Below, in pieces: positions 46,187 to 60,154 of a stretch of 64,000 nt of DNA. The DNA is from Stercorarius parasiticus (lineage: Eukaryota; Chordata; Aves; Charadriiformes; Stercorariidae), in the NCBI GenBank assembly GCA_013396915.1, contig VWZL01000320.1, positions 455,048 to 519,047 of the forward strand. The letters run 5' to 3'. The number at the start of each line of letters is the position of its first letter. Position 1 is the first letter of the stretch. The notes below the pieces were generated by a model. It was not told the DNA's origin, searched no databases, and saw nothing but the letters and a program-made list of their open reading frames with translations. The position numbers and the translations under genes were made by a program.

Positions 46187-49100
46187 AGATCAGCAGTGTA
46201 ACATCCATCAAGAAAATCATACAGAGACCTAAACAGTGCTTTAGTATTGAATTGCTCTACTGTCTAATGTGGGGTTCATGCAATAGCTTGCTGTAGTTTT
46301 CTGAATTAGAGGACAGATCATACAAAGCCTTATATCTATGGGCAATATGCAGGGAGCTTGGGGGAAATCTATAATTACTAAAATCGGGAAGTGTGCCAAA
46401 GATGATTTACAAGTATGGGGAAGAATGCATCTTTTGTGATGTTGGGGATTTTATCAGGTTTATTTTGGAAGCTTTCCAAGATTAATAGCAAAAAACAGCC
46501 AAAAATCTTGAAGTGAAGCAATCAGACCAAATTTCAGCTGCAGCGATAGCTGTGATAGCCCAGGGGTTTACAGCAGTTTCCCCTCTCTTGACACAGCACT
46601 TATTGTTCATGTTGCACCAGGTAGGATGACATTAAGGAAAATAATTTATCCGAGTGATGCAGACAGCTTTTGAGGTGTGCTAGGGCAATACACAAGAGAA
46701 ATGGATATTATTAATATTATCACCTGTATTACAGCCATTTTTTGTTGTAAAGTTCATCTGCACTCAGAGCCTCATTAGTCTACACACGATGTACAAAGAG
46801 CATGAGTTAAAACTCCTCTGAAAAAACGTTAACAAATATGTTAGAGAACAGAGGTGTACCTGAGAAATTAGGTATTACTGTTCTCATTCAGCTTGGAGTC
46901 ATGAAGGTATAGTGATTTGCTCTTTTATAGCTGTAGATAATTGTTCCTTGCAATTGATTTGATGGGATTGCTGAGGGAGCGGGGTGGGGGGGTTTGGAAG
47001 GTGGAAATGGACAAGTCCTTGGCCACTGAGGATTTGTTTCTTGTAATGGCAAAACATTGGACCTGTAGCACCAATTCTCAAATGCTTTTTGAGAGAAATT
47101 GATTGTAGTTATCTGATTCTCGTTCATTTTAAAGATCCTTTTGTGCAATTACTTTTCTATTTGACCCATGACTCCACCTGTTGGAGCTCCATGCCCATTT
47201 GGTAACACTGATTGAGGGCTCCAAGGAGCAAGCTCTAAGTATCTCAACTAAGATGGTCATGTAGTTTCTCTGTCTAATCAGCAGAGAGGGAGACACCTCA
47301 GCTTCCCATCCAAGAAGTCTGAAGTGGCTGGGACTAATCAGCCCCTGAAGTGCCTGTTTCTCTCTAATGACTGTAAATGGAAACTAGATGAACTGACACC
47401 TAGAGCTGGGGTGAGTCTCTTAATCGTCAACGTGGGAGCCTGTTTCAGTGCCAGAAGGTTCAATGAAATAACCTCTGTGCTAGTTTTTTTTCTTTTCTTT
47501 TTTTTTTTTCCCCCTCCCCTTCATCTTTCGAAAAACATGCTGTTGCAAATTTGGAGCAGATATAGCATCTTCAGTCTCTGCTGCTAAACCAGGATGGGCT
47601 TCTATGCTGGTGGACCAGGATGGGCTTCCATGGTGATGGCTGCTGGAGCCAATCTGCCCTGTTGTTCACTGGCAGTGCTGCAGGAGTGTAATGTAGTGTA
47701 TTTAGTATGGGAAAATCACATAGGATTTGATTTAGGATCATCACTGCCGTGGCTGTTGAGCATCTGGGTGGCTGTTTGTTGAAGGGAGTATAAGAGCTTG
47801 CTGGGTGCTTTTATGTCACATGACAAACGAAATAAATAAGTAAATCAAAGCGAATGCGATTGAAGAGACTGAGACTTTTCCCTGAACTTTAAAGAGTTGT
47901 ATTTGGCCTATTAAATCCAAAATTGTGGCTACAGGCACAGTATACACCTACAGGAAAACAAAGACAAACCTTCATATTTGTCTGCTTTTTTAGCATCTGC
48001 GTTAGTCTTTTATGGTTTAGCTGGAGCCATGGTGGCCATTTTCCTGCTGTCCTACCCAGGTTGGAAGAGGGAAAATTCTCTGTGGCATCATATAATTTGT
48101 TTTTGTTAGCTTTTTGTAGGTTCAGCATCCCTGGAGGTGTAAGTGCTGAGAAATGTGCAAATCAGACTCCTGATTCTTTCTGTATCAGACAAACTGGTGG
48201 CTCCTGATTTCAGAGTTTCTTCGTACAAAGCAAAGTCCTTCAGTTCTGCAGAAGACTTTATAAATGCATGTGGGGAGACTAAGAGTCCTTGATTTGCATA
48301 GATCCAAATAAACCCATTAAAAGAAAAAGGTTTCTTTCATTGCTCTCAGGAAGAGTTAGGCAAACATCTTGAGCAGCAAGAGAAGAGATAAGCAGTTGCA
48401 CAATCTTCATTTGTATCTTTCACATTCACACGTTGGGAAAAGAATTCCCAGCTCAAGAGTGGGCTCAAAATTAAAAGAGAAACATCCCCAAGGCTTTTGG
48501 AATAGGAAAAAGAAAAGAAGCTGCAGAAGCTCAACTCTCATGAATTGTTAAAACAAAACAAACAGCTGGATGGCAGAAGGGTTGTTCTCTGCCATAAAAC
48601 ATTTCCTGAAACTCTTTCTTCCAAGATCCATGCTGATTATTTATTTGTTTTAGTTTTTCTTTCTCATGAATTGATTTGATTAAAAAAAACTTAGGCATCT
48701 CATCTTCTGAATATGACGAGAGGATGCTAGCAATAATTTTGCCAGTTTCTTAAGTGTGATCAATTAATCCCTTCTTCTGAGCATATGGTGGAAGAGAGCA
48801 AGGGATTCATCCCATATCCCTCTTTGTATGTAACCCTTTGTCTGTAATCTTAAAAGTTAATTTCCTGTTTCCATCCTCATTTCATCGTCAACTTTCTGTC
48901 CTCAGTCCTGCAGATCCATTTGCAGCAAGTATAGTAACACTGAACGTAAGGTGTTTAAAGTAAACCAGCCAATGCTGACTGCAGCTGAGAGTGACTTCAT
49001 GAACAGGTCATCTGGCAGAAGGGAAGAGGTGGTGACATTGGCACGAGGGTCATGACAAGTACTGGAGGCCCGCCTGCCACAGTGCTGCCTGCATGGCTTT

Positions 49101-50087
49101 TATCACCTCTCTTTCTTTTTTGAGGTCTGTATCTCATGGAAGGTGAACTAAGAACATCCATGGAGAAGTCGGTGAAATTCTGCTCTAAAAGCATGACCCT
49201 GAGCAGGATCTTGTAGGAGGACACTTGTGTGCACTGTTGTGGTTATCAGCTGTTTGCGGTTTTATTCCAAGTTTCTCAAAGCTTTTCTGAAAACAGAGTT
49301 TCAATGATCAGAAAAAAACAGATGATGTTTTAGCCTAGCACTGTCTTCTGTAAAACTGGAGTTAAATTTCAAAAATTTCACCTGTAGTTTATCTACCCAC
49401 ACCTAGAACCTAGAACCACCTTCCCTTTTTACTTTCTACCTGATAGTCATGTTAGCCCAAGTTGTACATCTATATTCAACCATTGGAATATTTTTCATGG
49501 CTCAGTATTCTCCACAGAAGTTACATAATGAAAGGCAGTACATTTTAAGTGCCAAAACTTGCTGGGATGCTTTGCTGGCTCTGCCACTGACTGCCTATCT
49601 TGCTCGGCTGATGGCTGATGGTGTTAGTGGCATGTTTTCCTTGTGGGTTCAGGGACTCTCAAGCCAACTGCAGGGGAGACAGATGGGTCACATCTGTATT
49701 CACAAGTTAAACAAGGCCAAAAGACGGTATTGGCCTGCAGTAACCCGTGATGTTTGTTAGTGTGCTCGTTGGACTGGTTTTTGTTCTTGTCAACTAGCAC
49801 ATTTCCAAACTGCCCTATCGTAAGCTGGGGGGACGGGGAGGGATCCCAGGAGGCAATATGGATGAGACCACTAGGTTTTGAAGGGAACGAGGGTTTAGCT
49901 GTACGGTTAGAAGCTGTGCCAGGCTGCTCTGTCTCAGGAACTGCAAATAGTGTCTGGCACATTTTTTTTATTGGTACAGACTTAGACTTGGGGTCTGGAA
50001 ACTCAAGTCAGAGCTGTGCTGGGGGTGACTGTACCATATTCCTGTAATTACACGGGCTTTTCCTCCACCCATCTTTTGTTTGTTTTG
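46187..50087. other. Unique non-coding sequence
   Basis: No supported exon. It holds a T-rich/C-rich run near 47486-47518, a G-run near 46981-46992 and a 26-bp tandem doublet listed separately. Confidence 0.35.
47588..47639. repeat. Two-copy 26-bp tandem repeat
   Basis: ACCAGGATGGGCTTCTATGC... (47588-47613) is followed directly by ACCAGGATGGGCTTCCATGG... (47614-47639). The two units agree at 23 of 26 positions. This is a small local duplication, older than the perfect 202-bp one at 9.5 kb. Confidence 0.85.
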
Positions 50088-50196
50088 TCTTCTTAGATGT
50101 AAGCTCATCAGGGAAGGCATTGACACTTTCTCTTTATTTGTAGAGTATTTAGTACCATGTGGCCCTGACCTGCATAGATTTCACTGCAAATAAAGG
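50088..50196 (+). mobile_element. L2/SINE-type 3' tail relic
   Basis: TCTTCTTAGATGTAAGCTCA, then TCAGGGAAGGCATTGACACT, then GAGTATTTAGTACCATGTGG, then CCCTGACC and AAATAAAG, follows the same 3' unit as the relic at 46.06 kb (TGTAAGCTCTTCAGGGCAGGGAC...AGCGCCTAGCACAATGGGGCCCTGA). Sense orientation, moderately diverged. Confidence 0.6.
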
Positions 50197-53100
50197 CAGT
50201 TGAATCTGCTCTTGCCTCTTTGCTTGCAGCTTGCGATGTTTTCCCTGACTATAGCTGTACCGTTAAGGAAGGAGCAAAAGGTATCTTCTTAAGAACTGTA
50301 AAACCTGCCTCACTTCAGCCCTGGCTATTTAATTTTGTAGGCTTATGTCAGACCCTTAAGGTTAAAAATGTTTCTTTTCTTGTCTTGTCTTGAACAGCAA
50401 ATGGAATGTTTCAAAGGAGGCCAGAGTGATGCAGCCTTGCCTGTTTTTCTTGATCTGAAACACTTTATTAGCTGGAGCACAATATGGCCTGGCCGTCTCA
50501 GTTTCCATCCCATTTTTGGATGGAAAGTTGCACACCAAACAGGCCCAGAAGCAACCATTTGCTCATGAACAGGCAGACGTTTGCTCCTTTTCTCTGCAGC
50601 GTAACTTTTTCTTGGTCAGAGTTTTCTCCATCCCTTCCTCCTCCATGAACACCCCCAAAACTGCAGAGTAGATAATTTTGGCTTACAATGAACAAAGCTC
50701 TGAGATGATAATGAGAACCAGTGAAGAAACTCTCCGTGTCTTACATGATACAGACTTGAACTCTGCTGAAGGGGCCGCATGCAGCAAGGTCAGGAGTGTG
50801 ATGAAGTATAAGTTTGGAAGGGGAATCTGCTGGAGAGATAGTATAACCCACTGAGTGATAAGTGCTGACAGACTGGCACCCTGATGTTTGAAGTGCTTTC
50901 CCTTGCGGCAGAAGTATGTCTCTGATCCTGTTGTGTTATGGCCAGACTCGGTCTGTTTTGAAAGCCTATACTTTCTTCACATGGAGGCTCAGAAAGATTC
51001 AGGCTGAATGTATTTAACAGAACCCTGAATTTTGGGCCATGGTTAAAGATAAATTTTAAAGATTCGATATGGCCTTCCCAAAAGGCATTTGTAAGAATAA
51101 TCATAAGCATATGTCAGTACATTTACATTATTATTATTATATGTTTACATTAATGTTTTTCTAATACTTCACCATTAAGTTACTGTGTTCAGTGTGCTAG
51201 TTCATAGGAATAAAAGTATTAAGTTATGATTTCAAAAGAATGATAAAACAATAACACTTGGGAAGTTCAGTCATCTTCTAGTGCTTAACAAATTGCGAGC
51301 ATTATTCAATCTGTCCAGGCAGGCTCTCGCACGGTTCCTGTTCTTCTCTGTTTCTTTCCTGTGGGTTTAGCTTGAGAGTGCTCCCAGTATGGCCACACAG
51401 GGAGAAAAACTGAAATATGTGAGTGAGACCCAGGGTGGGAGGTGGAAGATTAAGTGAAACGTCCTGGGACCTTCCAGGAGAAAGCTGCTCTGCTCTTTAC
51501 GCAAACCTCGGTGATAGAAATAATATCCAAAGCTGGTCATGGAAGATTTGACTAATATGGGATCTTAAGAAACAGTAGCGATATGTTTTCAGTTCCTTGA
51601 ATCAGTTTACTTCAGTTACATTTTCAAATTTTTATATATATATTTATATATATATAAAAGAATTACAAATTTTGTAAATTAAAAAGCTTGGGAGAGAGAA
51701 AAAAAGGCATTGTTCTTTTTTTTACTTGTAGTTTCTAGCCTAGGACTGGGGCAAGTTCCCCATCCCATTTGCTGTATCTCCAGGACAGCAATATTCTGTC
51801 ACATTTTCAGAAGATTTCTGGTACCTGACATAGCAATTCTATAATCTAGACTGGTTCTTTGACAAACAGTGATCAGAACACTTCACTGCTTTAGAAGACA
51901 ATAGGAGGCAAGGGTATAATCCTTATTAGTACACAGGACTAATCAGGCCTCTCTTTAACTACTTGAATACAGAGGGTATATCTGCACAGATAATAGAAGA
52001 AAATACTGTTTTCATTTTGATTAATAATAATAAAGCACTAACAGACATGCAGATATGTCAGTTTTCAGTGATTTGCAGCCGTGCTCCCCTCCATTGGAAA
52101 CAATGAGAAATAATTTACAAGTGCTTTCATTATCAGCATCCCAAAGGATAACTGTCTGCACTTTCATTCCTTCCCAGTCTCTAATGTATATGCACTAGGC
52201 TGCATTTTTTAACCATGCAATCAGAAAGCATGTGTTCCTCAGACCTCTGGGTCATTCCTGCAGAGGGTGGACACTGAATGAGAAAGACACCAAGGAAGTA
52301 GAAATGTTGTCTTGTTATTTTTAAATGAGCTTAGTAAAACATTGCCTTTATTTTCTCTCCGCTTCACAGACTTACTGTGAGAGGCAAGATCATGTTGTTT
52401 GCCATCACATTCCAGCTGTAGTGCTGACATTTGTAGCGTTTCAGTTCTTGGCTTTACAATCTTCTCATTTCCTTTATCATGGAATCCCTTTTGTGTTGCG
52501 TGACATTTTCTTTCATTTCCTCTCAAGTAAGAATACTACCACAATAAAGACACGTACACCTAACATTGCTGATGTACTTTTCATTTCTAGTAGCAGAGGG
52601 ATAAGAGCCTGTTACACAACCATCGGAGGGATTCATTCCTTTGCCTCCTACAGCAGAGGACCATGCTCAGACATGTCGGGGTTTTATGATGGTTCAGCAA
52701 ATGCTACTCAGTGAAGGGCATTATGTAGGGAGCCACTCTACGTAGATCTGGAACTGGAGAAACAAAAGTAATTATTCTAGTAATGTTTTTTGTTGGTTTT
52801 GGAAGCATTTATTTGGTTTGAGTATTGTCAAATAGATAAACAAGTGACAGCATAGACATACATTTTTTCCTCCCGTATAGGATCTGATACTTAACTAGAG
52901 TCAACAGAAGGTGCTAAGGAGCTCAGGTTGGTAGTTTCACTGTCTGGTGGTTTCTGTTTCTCTCTGTTGGTTACGCATGTACCTTCAAGTGACTGGGCTG
53001 CCAGCGTCTATTTTCCAGGTACCTAAATAGAAAGGAGGTGAGTCTGAACCTTAGACAGATTATCAAATATTTTTACACTAAATTTACTGAAGACAAGCTC

Positions 53101-55351
53101 TACTTTCATTCAAATTATCTGAATGAATGTGCTCACTAATTATTCTGTCAAAAGAATTCAGAACTGGAACTCAGATGAAAAATTTAATATTTGTGTACTA
53201 GAGAACACAGCTATCACCAATATTAGGGTCATGATGGTCATGGTCCTTTTCTACCTAGTTAGTGCAACTTCAATGAAGACAGTAGACACATGCCAATGTA
53301 TCCCTTACTGATTGCTCTCTGCATTACTCTGATACAGGTCTATAGTGGAGACTTTGTTATAAATCTTTATTATACATCTCTGCTTCTTTCATTAACATGT
53401 GAAGACATTCAGTAAAATAAAAGGAAGTTAATTGCTGGGAAAAGAATGAGGAAGGAAAATTAGAAGGAATAATCAGATAATCACTATTTGCAACTGTAAG
53501 CTTTTCTACAGTATTGATCATCATGATTTAGGTAAAAAAAATTACATTTTCTCATTATTATGTTTAGAAATTGTATGATCTCAAGAGGCTTGAAAGCCTT
53601 CAAAGATATTGAGCATGAGCAATAGTATTGTGATGAGTAGTAGTATTCTTACCAATTTATACATTTGATCTAAGTAGAAATGCATCTTCTTAGAAAAGGC
53701 AAATTAGCATTCATCTTTGATGTCATGTATGAATTTTAAAACATGGAATCTTCAGTATTTATTTCTCTAAATTAAATTCAGTACAAAGCTTTCATGTTTA
53801 CTTCTGCAACTCATTTGCTCAGGAGAATCAATTTACCTGACGGACACCTCTCGCGTTAGGAGACAGCTATTTGCCTTTCTAGAGATCCAGTTCATCTTTG
53901 TGAAAACAGAATTAGGCTGTCAGCGTGCAGTTGTTTAAAATAAGCTCCACGCTTCACCAATGTGGTGGGTAAGATCATGACATAGTTTACAGATCTACAC
54001 AGGATTTTAGAAGGAATTCATAGGGATTCCTATGGGGCTTGACCTTGTTGACAGTGTTATTGACATAACTCATTTTCTTCTCTGTTACACAATGGAAATC
54101 TAAAATGCAGACTTATTAAATAGCCTCATTGAGTTCTGGGAGCGTTACAGCTTCTTTCACCTTTCTTTTTTTTAAATTCAAATTTTATTTATTAGCCAGT
54201 ACATTTTCATATTAGGGGAATTTCCTGTGGACAGAAATGAACCAACTATTTGATATACGGTGTGTGATTAAGAAATATTTCAAACTGAAGATTCTGGAAT
54301 AAATTGCCTACTTTTTCTTGGTGTGGAGGGTGAAAAGGAAAAAAAAAAACAGGGACTAATTCTGTTTTTCATTAAGATGCTGCTGCTGTGATAATTGATA
54401 TAACAATTATAAAAAGCGTTATAGGAACTGAAACTGAAAACTACAGTGCAGAGAAGGTGATGTTGTTTTGCACTGTGACTCTTATTTTATACTTTAGATT
54501 TTCTCAGTATTGTGCAGCACAAATTTAGTGCGCAGTTTAAAAAACAGACTGCTAGTCAGTGACACTGCTTGTGTTTTTCGTTCTTGTGAGTGCTTCTGAA
54601 GAATCCCTAACTATATTATGAACATTATTTAGCGACAAACTTTGTGCCTGTGTAATTGATCACTATTTTGTTGACTTTTTCCTTTTACACCAAAAAAGAA
54701 TCATCGCCCTGCATTAAAAAAAAAATAAAAAATTACATTTCAGATTACATTGGCTTAGTGTATTGAATATGTTCCCAGAGATATGTCTCAGAATCTATCT
54801 TGTTCTGCAGTGATAGTTTATAATTAAACTTCTTGTTCCCTGGAGGGCCCTTGTTTTGGCTTTCTAAGAGAAAAAATGCAACGTGATAGATGTGTCTTTG
54901 TTTTTTTCACCTCAGATGAATGGAACAAATGTCCAGATTCGCCTAAATTACTGCCAACATGTAATCTTTAAAAATTTAAAAAAAAAGAGCTGTTTGTTTA
55001 TTTGAAGGAATTCTGCCAGTATTTGGAAGCAACATAAATACAAGAACAAATGGTTATTTAATTATTTTGAAGCACTAGTATTGTATTTATTGGCCTATTG
55101 TTTGTGCTAAATTGAGCTGTTGTCATGACGTTAGTCTTCTTAATACAACACACAAATATGCAGTTAATATCCTGAGGATTTAAAAAAAAAAGATGTTGCC
55201 TTGTTAGATGTCTTTCAGAACTGGCTTTGTTGTGACAGTTGTGTTAGATTGTCTTTCGTTGGGGTATTGTTCCTGTAGTCAGCTCACACAGGGTAATCAG
55301 CTCAGCCTTTTCCACTTCTAACCCTATTAAACCTGTTTTACCAAGTCTGAA
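50197..55351. other. Unique non-coding sequence
   Basis: No supported exon. The segment 52370-52526 has splice-like ends on both strands and open frames, and is discussed as a finding. An AT repeat at 51632-51658 is listed separately. The part from about 54600 to 55200 is AT-rich and low in repeats, in keeping with unique or conserved non-coding DNA. Confidence 0.35.
51632..51658. repeat. (TA)n low-complexity tract
   Basis: Alternating TA runs interrupted by TTT (TTATATATATATTTATATA and on). A simple microsatellite-like tract. Confidence 0.85.
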
Positions 55352-55730
55352 GTGTTCCCCCCTCCCCCTCCGCTCCTTTTGCAGGTGCTCTTCACAGAGA
55401 TGCTCTGCAGCTTCCGAGCGGTGGCACTAGCCAAAGTCCGACCCAGCAGGGCTGAACAGGGCTGTCAGACGAAGAAATCAAGGTCCACAGTTTGGCTGAC
55501 TGGGTCGAATGGTTTTTGTGAGGACATGTTAGCTCAATGCCTCACTAACGCGTGCGTTTGCAGCCTTGGCTGTCGCTGATATCATGTTACCGTCGGAAGG
55601 GCAATGTGGCCCTTTGGTTCCCCCTCTGAAAGCTCTGCTTTTATTTTGAATGCTGCAATTAGTGGAATTAATGCGTGAGGGTTTTACAGGCAACATCCTG
55701 CCTGAAACCACATGTCGGACAAGGCTAAAC
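55352..55730 (+). other. Candidate non-coding exon or enhancer block
   Basis: A strong acceptor-like site (CCCCTCCGCTCCTTTTGCAG ending at 55385) precedes a moderately GC- and CpG-containing stretch that contrasts with its AT-rich surroundings. A 75-codon open frame (55352-55579) does not resemble a known protein. The later part has homeodomain-type motifs (GCTGCAATTAGTGGAATTAA near 55651) and unmutated-looking CpGs (ACGCGTGCG near 55549, ACCGTCGG near 55590). Together these suggest selective constraint, either as an untranslated exon or as an enhancer. No clear donor was found. Confidence 0.3.
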
Positions 55731-58700
55731 TAGAAGATACACTCAGGGTCGGGGTTAGTCCTACATGCAGGAAAAGAGAGGAGTTGTTGCAGAGTTTCAA
55801 AATTTTCTGTCCTCCAACTTGGATACCAGACTGGGCCGGATCCCAGCAAATGTATCCTTTAGTTCGTTACTTGCACCTACTGAATTTTAAAAATTAGAAC
55901 AGGGTTTTCAGTGACCAAATTCCTTCAGTTGTTTTTTTGTTTGTCTGTCTTTGGGTGTACCAGGGAGTCACAGCTAACTATCTTGCAGTAGTAGCTTTCT
56001 AAACTGAACATCAGAATTAGGTGCTTAACATGAGCGGAGAGGTTTTGGATGTCCTGTGACTGAGTTTGATAGTCTCCTTCAATAGGACAATCTGCCAGAG
56101 GTGGGTATGCACATTCCCATTCAACTTTTGCTATTTGAACAGCAAATAATTTCTGGTTTTTTCCTACCTTTTTGAGAGGAAGACTAACGAGAGGCAATAA
56201 TACCTGCCACGCTGATTGCCATCGTATCCCGGTCTTAAGCTTGCCCCAGTCCGTCTTGACACAGCCGAATACAGATGCAGTGGTGGTTTGGAGCAGCCCT
56301 TGTGGGAAGAGGTGGGAAGCACTTGCGGGAAGAGTTGGCTCAGGAGGACTCACCCTTTCTTGCTTTTACCTACCCTTCACCCTCCACCAGCTCTTTACCC
56401 CTGATAGCCCCAGCTATTCCCCCAACCGGCACTTGCCCTTGGCAATGGTGCATTGCTGCTTTATGGCCAGCTTTGTTCAGGTCCCTGTCCTTCTCGCTGG
56501 CTTCCTCCCACCACTGAGGCTGTCCATGACAAACAGCAGCATTGTTTCCCAGTCTGGTTTCTGAGATTTCTCGCCGTGCCTCCTGCCCCCAGAGTGAAGC
56601 AACTGCCGTTGCACGGTGCACTGAACTCTGCATGACCAGTTTGAGGGATTTCTCAACTGCGGCATCCTGGGGTACGGCACCGGAGCCTGCCTCTAATTAG
56701 CTCAAGAGCACAGTTCCAGACACATGTATTTGGTTCAGCAAACGCTATTTGTTTGTTGGGTGATGATGTTTTTCTAAGCTTATGCTTTATTCATAGCATG
56801 AGTGACATTTCTGCAAGAGGTGGTGATGTGTCTCTCGGTCTTAGTTTTTTTATGGTTTTGGAAATATACATCAAACTGCTATAGCAGTGCACGTTAGATC
56901 ACTTATGTGTGAGTAAAATCACAATGATAACCAGGGATTTATCCATTAAATTAAACAAATATAGTCACTAGGTTTTAAAAACAATATGTCATTACCGTGA
57001 TGAAAGAAACACTTTTGATTCAAGGATGGAATAGATCTAGGGTTTAAATTTAATTTTATGTTACTATTTTGTGATTATCATTCTTGGATTACTCATGGGA
57101 TTTAAATGCACACCTTTCAAAATGAAATGTAGATATATGACTATTTAGACAGCTCATTTCAAGATCACTAGGTACTTTATTACCTCACCTACAAGACAAT
57201 TTCATATTTGCTTTGATCCTCTTTGATCTCAAACAGATAGCAACCAGCTTTCAGCAGTGTCTCTTCATAATGTTTCTTTTTCAATATTCCCATGCCTTAG
57301 ACTAAATTGCTTCCACTGAAGATGTTCAGTGGCCCAAATGACAGTATTTGAGTTCTGAATTCGTTGGATCTCTCTTTCTGTTTTTTAGTTTTGGCCTGTT
57401 TTCAGATGAATAATGTAAGAGTAGATAAGCTTCAGGGAAAAAAAAAGAAAAAAATATTAAAAAAGTATATTTCAGTATATTAGCCCAATAATATGATCAT
57501 GCAGCATCAAAAGAATAAAGCTGTGCATTTCTCCAGTGCCCTGAGAATACCTTTTTTAAACCCTTGCCTCTCAGAGATTTGTATTCCTGTGGGAATGTAA
57601 GTGATACCAAGGGCAGCAGATTTTGAGTGCAGCTGTAGTTATCATTAAATGAGATAAGTATTTGAAGGAATTTTGATATTTCAGCCATTCTGTGATATCA
57701 AAGGTCTCGTGTGAAATACAGAACTATGCCAACAAAAATATAGATGACCATTGATTGCTACTTTCTGCTCCATTAAAAGAAAAAAGCCTCCAAGATGCAT
57801 TCTATTTTTAATATTTGAAAAATAAGATCATAATAAGCTGGAAACTCATACTCAGGTGCTGTGAATCACAATTATTCCCTATGGAAAAAGACACACACGT
57901 ATGTATGTATGCACCAGTTACTTTTCTGTGAATTTTGCATCATTTATATCCTTAGACTATTACGGATATAACAACATTACAAATTACTTTAAAACTGCTT
58001 TTACATTGGGAACCAGAAGTTTGGATCAAATACATTGAAAGAAATGCAGAAATTTGGTCATTTCTGAGATTCTAGAGTTCACATATTACAAAGCAGTACA
58101 GTGTATGTTCTGATTGTATTTAACTTTCCTTACCTAGTAATATGAAATAATAGAAAAATAAGTTTTTTTATGTAAAGTCTAGAAGCTGAGAAAATTAATG
58201 ACAAGTTTGAAGTACTGCCTTCAGCTTTCACATTGAGAAGTGAAGGGTCACCACATCGACGAAGGTTCTCAATAGCCTCTGCAGGACTGACCAAAGCAAT
58301 GGAATCTGTGTCCTGCATACATGACGAAACACTAAAACATAGTGTTGAAAGAAAGCTAGTGTTATATCGAGAGGTTCCATGTTCATTGTAACTCCTGAAT
58401 CACCTATTAAATTTTCTTTTTTTTATAATTTAAGCTTGCTTTTGCCAAATAACGGTCTCAGAACTTTGCGCCCTGCACTTTGACAAGAGGCAGTGGTGTA
58501 AAAGTGGTAGGAAGTGAACCTTTAGTAATAACCCTTCTCTATCCTTTCTCCTTCTGCCACTCTCCCAAAGCAAAACTTGGAGACCCTCTCAAGCCATTTG
58601 CCAGTGTTTACTATTAATCTACACCCTATATCTACATTTTTTAAAATTTGGTTTTGAATCATATTCAACCGAGTCTGCTATCCAGCCATTATTCATCTAA

Positions 58701-60154
58701 GAAACAATGCACGCTGTATTGTGTTTTTCCTATTGCAAAACCTTGTCTGTCTTTTTTAAAAATTACTATGATTTTATTTTTTATTTTTCTGGAGGCAGAA
58801 TGGATTCAGATGCAGTACCTGCCAAACTTGGAGAGACTTCAGACATAGGTTCCAGTTTTTACCAGTCTCTAGTGCTTTGTGGATCCAGATTCAAGTGTTA
58901 TAACTTTGAACATGATGATATTTTTTAGCCATTTAATATTTGAGAGTCAAAAGTCATATTGGCATGGAGGAAAATATAGAAAAGCAGTTTATAAGCCCAT
59001 GAAAGAATGCCGTTGTATTAGAGCTGCTTAACAAGTTATTGCACATCAGCTGAAGTACTGTAATTGTCTGTCCATGCACTTGAGCTTGCCCAGAGTGAGG
59101 TAAACATCCATATGCTCCAGGGATTACTCATTAAATGAAGCATTATGTTTTAATACTAAGAAATCTCTGCTGTCCTTCCATTATTTTCTACTTTAAAGAC
59201 AAATTTACTCTGCATAAGGGTAATTTTAATTGTGTGGTTTGCTGTGTGTATATGTTGGATGTTTTTCAATTGCTCATGCAGACTGTAGACAAACACATAC
59301 ATATGTGCGCACACAACATTTTCCCTGCTCTAATTAGGTATTTCTGGCATTTTGCAATAGCAGGATCAAGGCCAAATTGTAGCTACCTTTGGAAAATATT
59401 AAAAGTAGCAGTAATTGAAAAAGGAGGTGTAACTTTTCTGATTTAAAATTTAATGAGGATTTCTTTTTTCAGAAAGTGTAATGTTTTCCACCATCATTTT
59501 AATGTTAGTTTTTGATCAAAAAAGTCACGTAATTTTTGAATACGTGTATTTTTTGAAACAGCTCTGAAACTCACTAGGCGATGACAGAAATGTCATTACA
59601 TTGTTGTGATCCTCTGCAGATACTAACTTAATGTGAAACTTGACTTTTGATTGATATAATCAAAATAAGTAAATAAGTTTTTAATTCTAAATTAGTAAAT
59701 ATCACTAATTTGATCCTTTGGAATAATACAGTTTATAATAGTGAGTTGAAAAAATTTTTGTTGTTGTAAAAGGAAAGGATCCTTTTTCTGTAGGGCCGGT
59801 TCACTGTAGCGTTTCTAAGATGTAATGCATTTGGATATTTACTACCCTTCATGATTCACTAGAAGGGATATTGCTAAAGAAGCTGTATTCTGACAGGCCC
59901 TTAAATTAATGACTTTGTATGTATGAAGTATAAGTATGAAGTATATAAAGTACAATTGGTTTTTTAGTATTTATATTTTTCTACTGATCCATTAGAATAC
60001 AACAAACTCAGATGAGGAATCCCTTTCACGACCTGTACATTTCAAGTTTTAACCTATTGACTTCATGCGAGTAAAAATCCTCCAGTGGGAGTAAGATGTT
60101 CATCATGTCTTAACATAAAGTCCAGGAGTCAAGGAAACACCCGACTGGAATAAG
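55731..60154. other. Unique non-coding sequence
   Basis: No supported exon. A moderately GC-rich part at 56160-56700 carries overlapping open frames on both strands (up to 142 codons, minus, 55925-56353), with no recognisable product. A CA/ATGT-type low-complexity run lies near 57889-57910. Confidence 0.35.

Noticed and set aside
55925..56564. Opposed 142- and 130-codon frames
   Set aside because: They overlap on opposite strands with no recognisable domain. The segment is moderately GC-rich, which lengthens random frames.
58790..58860. Acceptor-like TTTTTCTGGAGGCAG followed by an open frame
   Set aside because: No usable donor follows, and the peptide (starting E-W-I-Q or R-M-D-S depending on phase) matches nothing I know.
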